64,000 bases of DNA from contig NC_049993.1 in the NCBI RefSeq assembly GCF_000003815.2, positions 5,361,686 through 5,425,685 of the forward strand. Direction: 5' to 3'. Below are positions 26,611 through 40,429 of the stretch, piece by piece; within the stretch, counting starts at the first letter, position 1; each line of letters opens with the position of its first letter. Below the pieces are notes generated by a model. The model ran no database searches, was not told the origin of the DNA, and saw only the letters and a list, made by a program, of their open reading frames with translations. The position numbers and the translations under genes were made by a program. The DNA is from Branchiostoma floridae. Lineage: Eukaryota; Chordata; Leptocardii; Amphioxiformes; Branchiostomatidae.

Positions 26611-27842
26611 TTACTAGTTGATCTAAATAATTTAGATGGAAGAGTGGGTATATATCAGCATGGCAGTTAAACCACATGTATATTTGATTTGCATTTATTG
26701 GTAGACTTTGCAAGTAGATCCCCCTATTGACTTGGTTTCTGCATATGACCTCTAACTTTTAAAACATGACACACAGTCAAGGTCGTTGTGATGATGTCGA
26801 TAATCACAGGAAGTCGTTACCATAAGTCTTGCCAAGTTCAGGGCCTCTGAAATTCTGTGCTTTAAATGGTGAAAGAAACGGAAGTACCAAATGGAAGGGA
26901 TAACCATTGACCCTTCGTTCCAGCTGTGCTCCCAGCAAACACCTGAGACAAGGGTGACCGCAGAATTGTATGTACGACACAATGCCCGACCCACTTGAAT
27001 GTCCGTGTTCCTAGTATATTAGATACAAATACATTTTTGTATACATCTGCTTCTAGTTTTGAAATACCTTGTATTAATTAGCATCCAAATATCAAACTTG
27101 TATTCAGTATCCATCTTTATGGCTACCTTGTCCCCTCAACGACCAGTAGGTCAAGGGACTAGGTAGTAGGTAGTTCAGTTCAAATCAGGTTTAAACACTT
27201 GTGTTTGACATGTTTCTGTTTGAGGGGCTTTGTTATGTAGCCTTTTGAAAAGGCTGAAGCATGCTTGCCAAGTACTAGTTTGTTCAGGGGAAAATGGGAA
27301 TTTTTCTTACTTCATTTCAAGCAGTAAAAAATGATCTGCTCTTTCATTTTGAAGTAATCTCCTATTCATCTCTCAACGGGTCGGATTATTGACTTTCCAT
27401 ATGAACTGATCAGCGTATGAGGCCAGAAGTGGAGTATAATGATGGCCTAGAAAGATAAGCTCCTTTTTATGCTATCATAATATGATGAGCCTCCAAATTT
27501 CCCCATCCTACGCGATTGAATTCTCTCACTCACTCTCTCCCACTTTTTAATATTTCCTGCTGAGATAGCCTTTTGTCACTAACTCTGTATCATCAGCTAG
27601 GATATTTAACTACAGCTATGAATATAGGTAAAAAAGAAGCAAATGTAGGGTTCCAACACTTATCTCATCAAAGCCATCGTTTCCCTTCCATTACACCAAG
27701 TACTGAGCACTCAGGTCCATCAATCTTTTAAACAGCCATAGCCATAGTTTCAGCTTCACTCATGGACCTATCTTGCCATGAACATTGCTATTACTATTAA
27801 GTGCATTTAATTCTAGGATAGTGAACCTAGATGGGTTTCCAT

Positions 27843-28275
27843 TAGGGCTGGGTATCGGTACAGCGTACCGGTACAAAACCACTTTTTCTTATTGGACCGG
27901 TCCAGAAAAACCGGACCTGAAAAAATTAGGTGGACCGGATGTTGGACCGATTAGAAAATGAACATATTATTTTATCAGGCATTCACACGTTTTGGCGCTT
28001 GCAGTTGGAAGAAAATGACAAGAGTGAAGTAGAGTAGAGTTTATAGTAATTTCTACCAAGGTTTACAGTGAATCGTACAGGTGCAGTTAGCGTTGTAGTA
28101 TTTTAAAACGCCAGTGTATGTCTAATACTCCACCAAACAGATTTCTTTGTAGTGAAATGGACCATTGGTATGAGTCATACTGAATCAGGTCCAGGTTCAG
28201 GTCCGGACCTGGACGTGATCCTTTGGACCTGAACCGGACCTGGACCTGAATTTTCTGTACCGGTACCCACCCCTA
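27843..28275. mobile_element. hAT-type MITE with 8-bp target duplication
   Basis: A 433-bp element starting TAGGGCTGGGTATCGGTACA and ending with the matching TACCGGTACCCACCCCTA. The 8-bp sequence GTTTCCAT occurs directly on both sides (27835-27842 and 28276-28283). An 8-bp duplication and YAGGG-type ends are typical of hAT elements. The interior is rich in GGACCGG/GGACCTG repeats and has no transposase. Confidence 0.93.
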
Positions 28276-29429
28276 GTTTCCATTAAGCTTGCTTAATGCA
28301 AGGACATGACAATGTAAGATGAATACTTTTTTAAGTAGCATGAAGTCAAAATATGAGTTGATGTGGCATGCCTACATGTAGTACCATATGCCTGAAGTCT
28401 TCTGTTCTCTCCCCTACTTCAGTGTGTAACTTCAACTTCAAATGACAATAGTGATTAGGTCCTTTAGGATGTTAGGTCAGATGTGTGATATTGGAGGAAA
28501 ATTTCCGAGCATCTTTTAGCATGTAATAATCCATTAAAACCACCGCACTGTCCCCAGTGTGCTTTGATATGAACACATATTGCAACAATCTGACAGAATT
28601 GGCTGTAACAAATTTGTCTGGCGCGTGTACACATTGCTTGTACTCTATCTTCACCAGTGCTGTTCAGATATTCCAAATGCACAGTACGAGATAGATGGAG
28701 GTGTCAGTAGGGATCAGTCGTTAAGACGTTACTGCCTGTCGCTTTTAACACGAGTTGACCTGAATCACGAGCCTAACTCTCTATATGTCAACACTTCGAT
28801 GCCTTTGCTTACAGCATGTTGCCTAATATCCCTCCAGATACATCACCCTCACCTTATAAAAGTGAGCATGTAAAGCCTCAGAATCCTTACCAGTTTGCTA
28901 GCTTTAGATAGCATTGCTTAGGTGCGTTTTCTCCTTAGAAATGCTGGTTGGGAATCATTACTCATTTGGGCATGTCCGAAGATTTTTTAGATGGAGACAA
29001 TAATCATTTCTTTTCAAATAAATGTGCACATATGCTGTTAAGGGTGAGTAATGTATCAGGTCGGTTTGAGTAGGCCCACACATTTTTCATACCTTTGAAG
29101 TAAAGCACGGATGGCATTAAAGTATGTGCTATGAAGTCTTATAGTATAAAAGGAAAGGGAGGGCTATTTATGGTATGCTCTCCACCTGTGAGGCATACAA
29201 ATGTGTCTATGTGTAATAGATGTTGTTAGACTGTGCAGTGATTTGGGTGTAATAGAAAGATCTTGCCCTGAGGTTTAACCTCTTAGATGTGTTCAGTATT
29301 GAGGGATGCATTTTTACTTATATATGCAGGGATCGCTAGAACTTAGAGCATTTTTAAAATCAAAACCAGCAAGATGGATTAAAAAGTAAACAAGCAGAAG
29401 GCAATTAGGGATGGCTTGCTTCTTCACAT

Positions 29430-29564
<135 letters not shown>

Positions 29565-31139
29565 AAGAAAGTAAATATTTAGTTCAGTAAACTATTAATG
29601 CTTAAAGTAACAATATATTCACAAAATGTATATTTACTACCATTTCCATACTGTTATCAATCAAATCTAATAGATGACGTTGCAGAAAATCAGTGTATGA
29701 AGCACTGTTTTAGAATTAGATTTCAAGTTCAAAGTCACCCATATTTTTCAATGCTATGCTAATGTGAATTGATGTTGTCCATTGTGACCCTGAGATCCAA
29801 CCTAAAGGCAATGTGATGTCAGAGAGGTTCAGATAGGTGGCTCTCTTAAGGTCTTGTTATGGACCAAAATGAGCCAGGGTCGCAATGTGTCAGTGGCTTG
29901 ATAGAGGGAGGTCAGGCTCAGTTTGCACTGAAGAGCACTTGATGTTCTGCTAATGGGGCCATCCATTAAACAAGAAGGTCACCACGATAATGGAGTCCTT
30001 TAGAAAAGGATTAGGTCAAGTTAGAGTGAGGCCAACAGTAAGAGTAGAAAACAAACAAGAGTTTGTAAAAAGGTACTAGACTTTTTGAACTTTGACTAAC
30101 AGAAAAAGCAGGTGCTCATTTAGCCCTTCTGTTGATATAATGCTTAAGCAAACACTGTGCTTTTAGAATTTGGCCTTGACATTTATCTCCAGAACTACAA
30201 AGTTGCAAAGGTCAAAACGTGAAAATTATATTGAATCATATTAAACACTGGTGAGTGTAAATTTCAAAAGACAGTGAAATTTCAAAAGAAGTTGGAAAAG
30301 CAAAGCTACAACAATGTATATACTTTAGAGAATGTATAAAAGCTTGATATGTCTGTGGAAAGGACATACAAAGTTGCTTTTCAGTCCAGGGAGCATTCAG
30401 GAAAGTTTTTCCTGCAGTACAATACATCTAGCTGTTAACGTATTGCCTACAACACATTCTGGCTAGTTGATATCAGACAACTTTCATTTGCATAAGTATC
30501 AAATTGCATTTCCCGGAGCCTATAGACATTATTTCATTTATCAGATTATAAGTCAACAATGATGAAAAGATGATCACATCATATGTTTTATTGTCAGTTA
30601 TATTTAGACTCAGACTTCATTATTGGATGACATTCAACTTTTATCTGGAGGAAATGTTGGCATTGACGTCTTTTGTCTTATCTGTAATTATGGTGGTGAT
30701 TGAACATAGGCAGAGCTATGTTTGAAAAGGGCCCAATGTTGAGATGAATGCTGGCAGCCTGAATGCTGTGCATCAGAGATAGTGAACCTGCATTTTCCTG
30801 CAAGATAGCAAGACAAACATACATCAGAACTTGTTGATGCTGATAAAGGTTAAACCCCCATGTAATTGATATAATGCTACAGAATGAATCAATACAACTG
30901 AACAAAGAAAGAAAGTGTAGAAGCAAAGACCTAAACTTAGTTTCTTCAGTGTTGTATAACATTTCTTGAAAGAGATTTGTAAAATGACATGATTTAAATC
31001 ATCCCAGTACAAATCTATTATGACAGTGCTGTACAAACTCACAGAAGTCTGAGATGACAAGGAATTGAGGTTTTGATTTACTCTGGATGCCTTTTAAACC
31101 TTGAAATGTTTGTAGTAAAGTTTTGGAGTTGAGAATGTA

Positions 31140-31353
31140 ACGCAGGTTCACCTTTATCCGAGGGTAACCTATATTCGTTGTTTGTAAGAAAAAAGGTTTT
31201 AGGGATATGCAGTCGACAGACGTTGGTTTCAAATTGAACATTTTGCAAATTTTGCAAATTTGAAACCACTGTCCGCAGACTTAATACTCCTAAGTGTGCT
31301 GTTCTTAAAGACAACGGATAAAGGTCACCCCACGGATAAAGGTAAACTAGCGT
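31140..31353. mobile_element. TA-flanked palindromic MITE, family 1, copy E
   Basis: A 214-bp copy with left end ACGCAGGTTCACCTTTATCC, right end GGATAAAGGTAAACTAGCGT, flanked by TA. It keeps the internal GGGATATGCAGTCGACAGAC and the AT-rich palindrome centre. Confidence 0.88.
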
Positions 31354-31887
31354 TATATTATTATGTAACATTAATTCTTTATCCCTCATATCTATTTGTT
31401 ACACTTTGTGAGGAGTCCAAAGATGACATGATATCATTCGTCATTCTGACATATCTTTAAAATTATCTTTCTCAACATCACATCATGTCAAAATTGATTA
31501 TAACTTGCCTAGATGTAAACATCAACTTAATGTAGAACCATGTGGATTGGTCCTGGCCCACCACATTGCCATCTGATGATGATAATACATTTGTATGTTC
31601 ATTCTGCCATGCCTGTAGGATGGATGCCTATTGTGAGTGGCACTGAAGGGACACATCTGGACATGTTACCGGGGTTAAGCGCTGGGCTTGCAGTGCAAAG
31701 GGGAATTCTTCACTTCCCTGTACTTGGACCGGGGACGTATTTTATTTTAGACTGTTGCTGGCCATTTTATCCAGAAGAATTGGCAGTTTTGAAATAACAA
31801 AAGGTTTATCATAGCATTGTTTCAATCACTTAGTAGTGTAGAGGGTCTTTAACAATGCGTTCATTGTGAATGAAAAATAACTAGTAT

Positions 31888-31908
31888 TTCAGTACCAAGG
31901 ACAGATAC
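31888..31908 (+). promoter_or_regulatory. RE1/NRSE-like site 6
   Basis: TTCAGTACCAAGGACAGATA: one change in the left half-site (GTACC), right half core intact; first of three sites within 1.5 kb. Confidence 0.55.
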
Positions 31909-32385
31909 TGATTACAACAGCACAGTATAACCATTAAGCAGGGGGTTACTTCCCTCACCTGTGCTGTAGCATGATTTAAGTATGCCCCATCAGCATGATG
32001 GACAAAGAATATTTCCATCCACTGCTGCTCACCATATGTAAGTTGCCCTTGGGGCCTTGTGAGATATAAGTTGTCAGGTCCATTAGTGAACTAATGGATC
32101 GTATTTGCAGATGAGCCAGAGTCATTCCAGCTTCGTAGGTCCAATTCTGTGTGAACGATTTAGTGATAAGGGATTTGGCTCAAGGCTTGTGAGTGTGGGA
32201 GGCAGGTGTCCTTGCTAAGGCCATGCAAATTAAACTACTTGCTTAACTTGTTCTCCATATCTGCTTTTAGTTTTTGTTTAAACTACAGTACAAGTATACA
32301 CAGTGATTTTTTGCCCTTTGAAATACATATAGCTGTGTGCATTTGTGTGTTTGTATTGAAGAGAGATAAAGACTGAAAGTGTGCA

Positions 32386-32406
32386 ATACCTGTCCTTGGT
32401 GCTGAT
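32386..32406 (-). promoter_or_regulatory. RE1/NRSE-like site 7
   Basis: Exact core TCAGCACCAAGGACAG on the minus strand, followed by GTAT. Confidence 0.6.
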
Positions 32407-33332
32407 ATATCATTTGTATACCACTTACGTAATTCTTCAGTCGATCCATAAGAAAAACACTGCAACACTCCTCAATATTGAGTATTTTACTCCAACACCT
32501 TATATTGCATAAGCTTCACTATTGTGTTCTCTTGAGATCTCTAAAATAAACTAGCTTCAGCAATATGGCCAACAGCTGTTAGACAGGATCAAAGTATTGA
32601 TCACAACACTGATATAAAGCTCATTGATCATCGTTACCATGAGGACCTATAAAAGGGGTGATACATTTCTGCACAGGAGAGGGACAAACCAGAATTATTC
32701 ATTGTCCTTTCCCTATTAAACAGGCAAGAGATGAGTGCTGTTATCAGGTGCTGTGGGCAAGCCCGGACATTTGTAAAGGAATATTCATTGAGTATCAGAG
32801 ATGGCACTGGTCATTTCACACAGGGGAGCAGTTAGCCTGGCTCAAGAGTAGCAATGGTCAATTTTCCCCAAGGACAGTTGGGTCGTTAAGTAGTTACACC
32901 ACGTAGAAAACACCTGTCGTCATTTAGCAAGACGTTGTTGGGAGAGGTTATTGGCAGTAGCGATGGGTGTTTAACAACTGGGAGATGGAAACTGATAGCA
33001 CGGCAAAGAAAAAAGCTGCGAGTCAGCACATCCATATAGATAAAAGCTAATTGAGGCCTTAGGCTGTAACTGGTAATTAGAGCAAGATAGAACATAATGA
33101 CTGCCCTCTCCTTGCCTTTGCTATAATTATCTACGTTTTTGATGTATGTAATTGCGTAGAGAATGGGAGGGTGCTTGACACCAGAACAGGCAGCTATCCT
33201 TAATTGTTCAGAGGATGTAGTTATCTCGAAAACAACCCCTTCTCAATACAGTTGTTATTGCGTCGTCTTATGGTTGTCTATGGCGCAGAGTTCTACTTTG
33301 TGTCCATGAAATACTCATCACTATGTTGACAG

Positions 33333-33353
33333 ATACCTGCCCTTGGTGCTGAA
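33333..33353 (-). promoter_or_regulatory. RE1/NRSE-like site 8, 261 bp before a TXNDC12 exon
   Basis: The minus strand reads TTCAGCACCAAGGGCAGGTA: complete left half-site, one change in the right half. Confidence 0.55.
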
Positions 33354-33614
33354 TACCGAATTGTTGGTGTAAGAGCTGTAAGAATGTTAAAAATACATCA
33401 CCAAGTTTTAATTATCATTATGAAACATGCATTGATCAAAATTAATTTAAGATACACTCTGTATGCCCATGTTTTAATTACCATCATGCTTCTTAAACAT
33501 TTGTATGGTAGTATGCAATGAAATTTATGGAGCTAATCTTCAACAGTTTTGAATATAAAGTTTTTGCAGTTGCCTTAAAGTCTAAACATGTCTTTTTGTA
33601 TTCTTTCTCTACAG

Positions 33615-33688
33615 CCTTAAAGCCCAAATTTGCTGCAAGTAAACAGATCCAGGACCTGAGCAAGCACTTTGTCATGGTTAATGTGGAG
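33615..33688 (+). CDS. TXNDC12: TXNDC12 internal exon (ALKPKF...VNVE)
   Basis: This 74-nt exon completes the Ala codon begun upstream and encodes ALKPKFAASKQIQDLSKHF followed by VMVNVE. It covers the rest of the active-site helix, the next helix and the central strand of the thioredoxin fold. The acceptor is ttctctacag, the donor is gtaagt, and it ends in phase 0. It is very close to vertebrate TXNDC12, where the same segment reads ALKPKF...FVMVNLE and is also one exon of 25 codons. It is flanked by very long introns; an RE1-like site ends 261 bp upstream (33333-33353), with two more within 1.8 kb. Confidence 0.95.
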
Positions 33689-36329
33689 GTAAGTACATTA
33701 TGTATATTGGATTTGTAGCATTTAAAGGGTACTATAGTTCTACACAATGTAGAATACCTTTGCTGTAATAGGTGAAAAAACAAAAGGGAAGGACACCAAA
33801 ATAGAAAATTGGGTGCATACAGTGAGTGCCCAATCTTGGTGATAGGTGTTGTAGGTTTAAATGTGCTTGAGGTATGGCTTTCTTAAAATTGAAGATTATT
33901 TTCCTGATGTAACTTTTGAAGTCTTAAACCATTTCCAGTGGGCAACCAGATTTTTTCTGAGATAATAAGTTGATTAATGCATTTTTCTTGTTGGTCAACC
34001 AGAGTGTGCCTGAAATTCCAGAATCATTGTAAGGAATTATTCAATCTTGCCGAACACAGTTTACATATAAAATTGTAGCTAATCTGTTGCAATGTAGCAT
34101 AAGATACATGTTACACTCAGCAACCTAGATTTTTACCCTGGCTGCTCAGTGTGCAACCATGGCTGAAGAAGTATTTCCTGCACTGATTCGAGCACAGGTG
34201 TGTTTATAAACTTGACTACTCACCAATTACAAGCCTCATTTGGCTCGGTCGAAGTTAATTCTTCAACTGTTTGCTTTTTTGGGGTCAGTGAGAGGGGAGT
34301 CTTTCCCAAGGGAGATTTATTCTGGGGGTTGTCTCAAACTTTGCATGAACTTTCTGTAACAAATATAAGTGGCAGTTATTTGGCGCTGTTGGTATGGTGT
34401 TACAAGTCCCGGTATCTTAGCATCCTCTCACTGGAGCTTCTGGTTTCAGTAAGTTGGTTACTGGGAGACCCTCGTTAAATCCTGATTTGGGTATGTCAGT
34501 TTGGGCTGCACTTGTGTTTCAGAGTGGATGCAAAATGGGGTCTTCTGTTTGAGGAAGTGGCATTTAAGAGGAAGGTCTTAGCACCCCTCCATGTGAAAAT
34601 ATGCCCTGCTACTGAGATAGAAATCAAACGTACTGTCCTATGTGCCGCTAGGGGCTAGGGGTGTGAACAAACACATTCAGCAGGTTAAGGAACTCACCAA
34701 ATGTGTCAATGATATGTTCAGTGGGCGAGCGTAAATCATGCTCTTTTTTGTTTACTGTGTCGTGTTTGTTATTTTGTGTAGCACGTCCTGAGAAACCAAG
34801 AGAGAGCAGGACAGCTTTTCATGATTCAGATAACATTGACAAGTTTAGGTCAACCAAAATGAAGTTTCCTCAATAGCCTAAAATTGAAATTGAATACATG
34901 TTTGATATATGGTATGAAAGTAGTGTTGAGAGTTTGTGCACACCCACCACAAACAGACTACCTTTACCTTTCATGAACTCTCTAAACTGGTGAAAGATTT
35001 GTTGGGGGTGTTCTTATAATATATGAGCCAATCCCAACAGGGTCACAGCTGTTCTCTTCCTTGGCTCTGGGATTCTCCAGTTCAATTTACCATGGTACAG
35101 ATTGATGTTCTGCTTATTTGGTTCCATTAACCTTTCCATAGACTGTGAACAAGAAGTATGCGCCATTATGGGATGTCTTGGTACTTAAAAGGTAACATTC
35201 TATGTACGTATGACAGGTGTGATTGTAGTTGAAAGAATGTATGGGTGGTCTTCAGAAAGCACCCGTATTTGCATACAAATGTGGAATATTTCCCTCTCTA
35301 TTCTCCAAATCACAATATGTACAAGGAAATAAAAGATGATGAGATGAAATGTAGAAATATTCTCTCGTTACAAGAGACCTTCTGATATATTGTATATATG
35401 ACAGAATGCTGAATTATGAACTTGTAGTAGATTGCTGTATTTCTTCATTTTGTAGGTTTTGTGTGAAAACCACTGCACAGGTTGTATTTCATGACTGTGA
35501 TCAACCTAAGCGCTATAACCTCCAGAGGGCTGCCACTGCAGTGACCCATTTCAAGTACAGTGGCAATGCTGGGCCCAGATGCCCCTGGGTTTTACTATGA
35601 ATAGAACAGGTTTGTTACATGGGCTCTCAGCCAGATACAAGGTGTGGCGATTCCTCCTGTACCGTCTGCCTTCTTGCCCTGAAATGATTTCATTCTGACA
35701 CTTCAAGACATGAGCAACTAATTTCAGTTATTAAGATTTTAGTATGCGTACGTTGTAGAAGATCTATACATGCCCTTAGCCGGAATTATACATGTTCCCA
35801 GTTGTTGTGATCCTTATTGTGATTTCTATATACTATTAGAGAGATATTATGAGAACAAGGTCTGGATTTGTATCAATTCAATGCCTTCCACAGTAGCTAG
35901 AACTTCTGAATCTCCTTTTCACTCTTTTCCAGGTTGTTCAAAAGTTTTGTCTGATTTTTTTTCTGCAGCAAGAGATTTTCACCTTGACAATATAGCCAAA
36001 TTTTGCTTGCACAATGAATATGTCTTTCTCATAGTGTGGCAGCGAGCCTTTCAACCGAAGCCTCTCTCACAAAAAATACAATATGTCATTGCCTAATGTT
36101 CCGACCCTGCGATCAAGCCTTGCTGACTGATGAAGTAGGTCACCGGCAATGTCCTGATTAAGAGGTCAGACATTTTATTCAGACAGAAGTAGTAAATCTC
36201 CTCGTCCCTGGATGGAAAAGCATCAGTGGGACTTCGAAGTTCACCCGAGTAGACGCAAACTAATCTAAATTTGTTGTATGAGAGTGCTGCAGTCTCCAAG
36301 TTCCCATACGTCTAACAGACAACTCTTGC

Positions 36330-38120
36330 ATTGAAGGGAGACATTTTGGGATATTGCCAGAAGGACAAATGTATCTATCATAATCCTCCCTGCAGGTAAC
36401 ACATAGTCATGCTTCCTCTTGGAAATGTAAAGTGAGAACAGGGAAAACACGTGCAATGTGGTAACATTTGCAGACAGATATGTTTCACAAATAGGGAGAA
36501 TATGAATCATGAAGTCCAATAATCAAGCAGTAACTCTGGGATTTCCTTACATTTACTAATAAGCTGCCCCCTTCAGAATAGAGTTTAAGTAAGTTATATA
36601 GGAGCAGCCTAGCAGAAAGTTCTCATATGGTTTGTAAATGTCTTGGAACGAAGTCAAAGCCATTCTGGAATATTTCCAAGAGTCACAGGGGATCAGTCAT
36701 CATCATTTCTGTAGGAAATGCACAGTCACAGAGTCACGCTTTTGAGAAGACCTGTTTCATAACATTGCCCTAAATGAACCCATGGTCTTTGCTGAGACCG
36801 CCTTTTGAAATGTTAGTGTCAGTACACCGTGTGCTCCATCTGACTGGCAGAAGGGGGCAGGGAAGACGTGAGATGCACACAAAAAGAATAAGAATACAGA
36901 AGATAGTATTTCTGGCCCCAAGATAAAACATAATACACACCTTTGAGTTAGTTCATTACATTAGGCGAAAAGAGAAATTTGTGAAACCTTTGCTTTACAA
37001 ATCAAGAAAGAATATAGAATTTTCTATTCTGAATGAAACGGCAACACTGGTACTTGCCTAAGTTTGCCTGAATAGAGATACCGGTGAAAAGATTCATGCA
37101 GAAGCGCAACGGCCTTGAGTTCGCTCTCATATGTTTTACAAATGTCTTTCTTTGATGGAAGCCGTTTTCAGGCAGAAGCCAAAACGGGTCGGTCATACAT
37201 AATCATGGATGTTTGAAACACACAGTCACAGAGTCATGCTTTTGAAAAGACCTTTTTTATAATGTTATTCAGTGCAAACTTATGCTTTTTCCTGTGACAG
37301 CCTTTGGAAATGTAGGTGTCAGTTCACAGTGTGACTATGTAAAAGTGGAGGGAAGGTTAGACACGTGCGATGCATGCACATATTTTACTAAAAGGAATTT
37401 CAAAGTCCCAAGACTGCTTGTGAGCACTGGGACATGCCAAACTTCACCTGAGTGTATAGATAGAAGAAAATCTTGATCAGAAATTCCCACGTTTTGCATT
37501 TGTGTTGTATTGAAAGAGATTCAGGGCTGTCTCCAGGACCTGTCCTTCCATTCCAGGATGGAAATTTATTTGGTGGGACAGAACAAATTCCCCCCCATCT
37601 GGTCCAAAAATTAGAGCTTCATGACAAAAAACTGATGAAAATGTATTCTTATAAGCTTATAACAACAGATTTAACAAAAAAAATCACAATATTGGCTCTC
37701 TGAAACAATGAGAGGGATGGGATGGAAAGAAATTCAAAGCTGGAGACAGCTCTGAATAAAACACGAAATGTTTTTGTGATGTTACTAGTACTCAAAACAA
37801 ACTTGTGTTGCACAGATGTTTTTGCACTGATGAAAGTAGCTATCAGAGATCACCAGAAGGCGAAAAGGGATTCATCATAATCATCTTGGGAGAAGTGCAC
37901 ATTCACGGAGTTACGCTTCATAGAAGACCTGTTTGGTAACGTTACTCGGTACAAACTCATGCTCTTTTCTGAGACAGCTTTGGGAAACACTAGCGTCAGT
38001 TCCCGGCCCAGATGAATGTGCTCCGTGTGGCATGGTGAAGGGGGCAGGAAAGACACATGCAGGGATGGTACTGGAGAAAATGTCAACCTTCATTCCTCAC
38101 CAACTGAAAAATAAGGCATG
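36330..38120. repeat. Degenerate long-period repeat, at least three units
   Basis: A ~200-bp block recurs at about 36700, 37205 and 37890. It contains cacagtcacagagtcacgct, then gaagacctgtt, a cattgc/cgttactc segment, ctgagac(ag/cg)c and a gtgtcagt(a/t)c segment, ending in gggaagac-type sequence. A weaker fourth copy lies near 36405 (acatagtcatgcttcctctt). Spacing is roughly 500-680 bp. Units are strongly diverged, so the array is old. Confidence 0.75.
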
Positions 38121-38627
38121 AGATGTCTTGTTTCATGACGATGGATCACTGCCCTCAAAGATGTGCCTGAATGTTTTACATCATACCATGTTAGATTGTT
38201 GTCTGTCTGTTGCAGCTGAACAAGAAATCTGATATGCTTACCTCAGGAAAAAGAGTTCTTACTATTAAATGAAGGATTCTTAAGTCAAACGTCTCAAAGA
38301 GCAATGACAGGTGACAGGGTTCATAGTAGAAAAGTAACATAGTATAGGGCTCATAGTTTAGGGTTCATAGTAGAAAAGTAAATGAGTTTTGAAGCAACCA
38401 TTAGGCCACAGCAAGTAAATTTTATGGATGACATCCTCCAGAGACTCCAAATTTAGAGAGATAATGCGGGGAAAAAACAAGGCGGGCAAAAAAAACAAGA
38501 TTCCTACATTTATAAACTTTACAAAACAATAATCGAGGTGACAAAACATGATATCACAAGCAACATATATTTTATTCCTGTATTCAACATCATTACCTGC
38601 CATTGTACTAGACGTCTAGAGCGATTG

Positions 38628-39055
38628 TAGAAAGAGTTTGTCTTACCATCATTGGCAGCTACTGCACTGGGTATTCATATGGGGTGGAACATCTTAGACT
38701 GTCAACATTCAACTGTCCTTGAGCTTGTCATACCGGCACGGGTAACAATTATACTGGATACTCATATGCAATAGAACACAGACTGTTTTCTAACTAAAAC
38801 AAATGCAGAGAAGAGCTTGTCATACCACCACGGGCAGTAACTATACTGGATATTCACGTGTGATAGAACACAGTCAATCAATAGAACAAGTCCAAAAAAA
38901 ACAAACTTGTCGCAGCTATACTGGATATTCATATGTGATAGAACACAGACTGTCTAAAACAAATCCTGCAAAAAGTTTGTAATTATATCACGGATAGCAA
39001 CTTCATATGCGATTGAACACCTTATAGACTGTCTACATATGCAATAAAAGACAAG
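38628..39055. repeat. Degenerate tandem repeat, about five ~90-bp units
   Basis: Units begin near 38631, 38722, 38813, 38905 and 38975. Each has gagcttgtcatacc, a cgggcag segment, tatactggatattcatatg, tagaacacagactgtct and aaaacaaat. Units differ by substitutions and deletions (the fourth lacks the ccacggg part). Confidence 0.85.
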
Positions 39056-40091
39056 CAATTGCAAGACGTTAACAACATATTGACAATATGCAGCATGTTG
39101 ATTTCTTGTTTTTTATTTCAAATCAGGCAAAAATTAATGCGCGTGCTGATGTCATCCATAAAATTTACTTGCTGTGGCCTTAGCTAAATAATCAATTGCC
39201 GCAAGTAAAACAACATGCCAAGCTGCATGCCGCAGATGCAATTGGCCCATAAGAATACACAGCTTTCGGGCTATGTGAAGCATTTGGCTTAGTGAAGCTT
39301 GAAGGACAGTACATATTGACTCCTCTAGGAGGAGCTTCTGTTAATTTCTGATGTGACACCAGACTGTCAAGGTTGCTCTCAAGATGTTTATTATGGTTAG
39401 TACAGTCTTATTCCCAACCTATGAAGGTTGCTAGTACTGTTTCACAGATGCTCCATCAAGCAAAAGTTTCCCATGAATTGAAAAGTCATCAAACATATTT
39501 GATTACGGCAAAAGAAGTATTCACTACACTCAATATTTGATGGGAATCTCTGGACCATATGGCAACTATCCAGGGAAAATTAAACTTGCTATAACCCTCC
39601 AAAATTAGCCCAATGTTATTCAAATGGATCGTTTATCATTCATACATCAGGTTTAATGGAAAAGTCAGTAAATCCCTGATGTAAAGGCCAGGAAATGTGA
39701 GCATGATGATATCTTTAGAGTCCCAAATGCCAAATCTAATTTTGCTAATGAACCTTCCAGACTTATTATTGTATAACAGGAGGTACATGGAATACAGATT
39801 ATGCTCATAAGATGTTTGATTACAATGACCTTTTCTCTTTAGACTCAGAGGTTTGCAACAGATTTGTACAAAGTCAGCCAAGTTTCGTTTTAAGGTTACA
39901 ATTGCAAGTCATTTCCTAGTAATTGGAGGTTACATTTTTGGTGTGTTTGTGTCTCTGTTTGTTTCTGCATACTGTACTTTGGACACCATAACTTTGCTTC
40001 CTGGAAAGCTTCCTTCAGACTTAAGATTGATTTAGGTTTTGCAGGATTGTTTTTTTGTCCTGCTGTAGCTGTTATCAGGACCAACTTTGTC

Positions 40092-40317
40092 TAGACTCCC
40101 TTGCAGTCTTCGGATGGGGCTGGGTTTTTTGTGGGGGGAAGGGGGGGGAGGGTCAGAAACTCGCTATCACGGCAAACTCCCTTCCACAGCAAAGTCCCTT
40201 CTTTGGCAAACTCCCTTTCCCGGCATGAGAGAACATGGCCAACGTTAAAAATCGTGGACCAGCCCCCCCCCCCCCAAAAAAAAACCCAGCCCCGTCCGAA
40301 GACTGCAAGGGAGTCTT
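40092..40317. mobile_element. Mutator-like MITE with 9-bp target duplication
   Basis: A 226-bp element whose first ~32 bp (TAGACTCCCTTGCAGTCTTC onward) are repeated inverted at the right end (GAAGACTGCAAGGGAGTCTT). The 9-bp AACTTTGTC flanks it directly on both sides (40083-40091 and 40318-40326), the length expected for Mutator-type transposases. Inner arms include G-rich and C-rich runs facing each other. It is non-coding. Confidence 0.92.
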
Positions 40318-40429
40318 AACTTTGTCAGCACTAATGCGAGAGTCTCCATCTCATGATGTGGTTAACTCTGCAAGGTTGGCTGGTATTCAAGATTGCCCTG
40401 AGAAGGGTCAAAACCTCAGCCATGGACTT

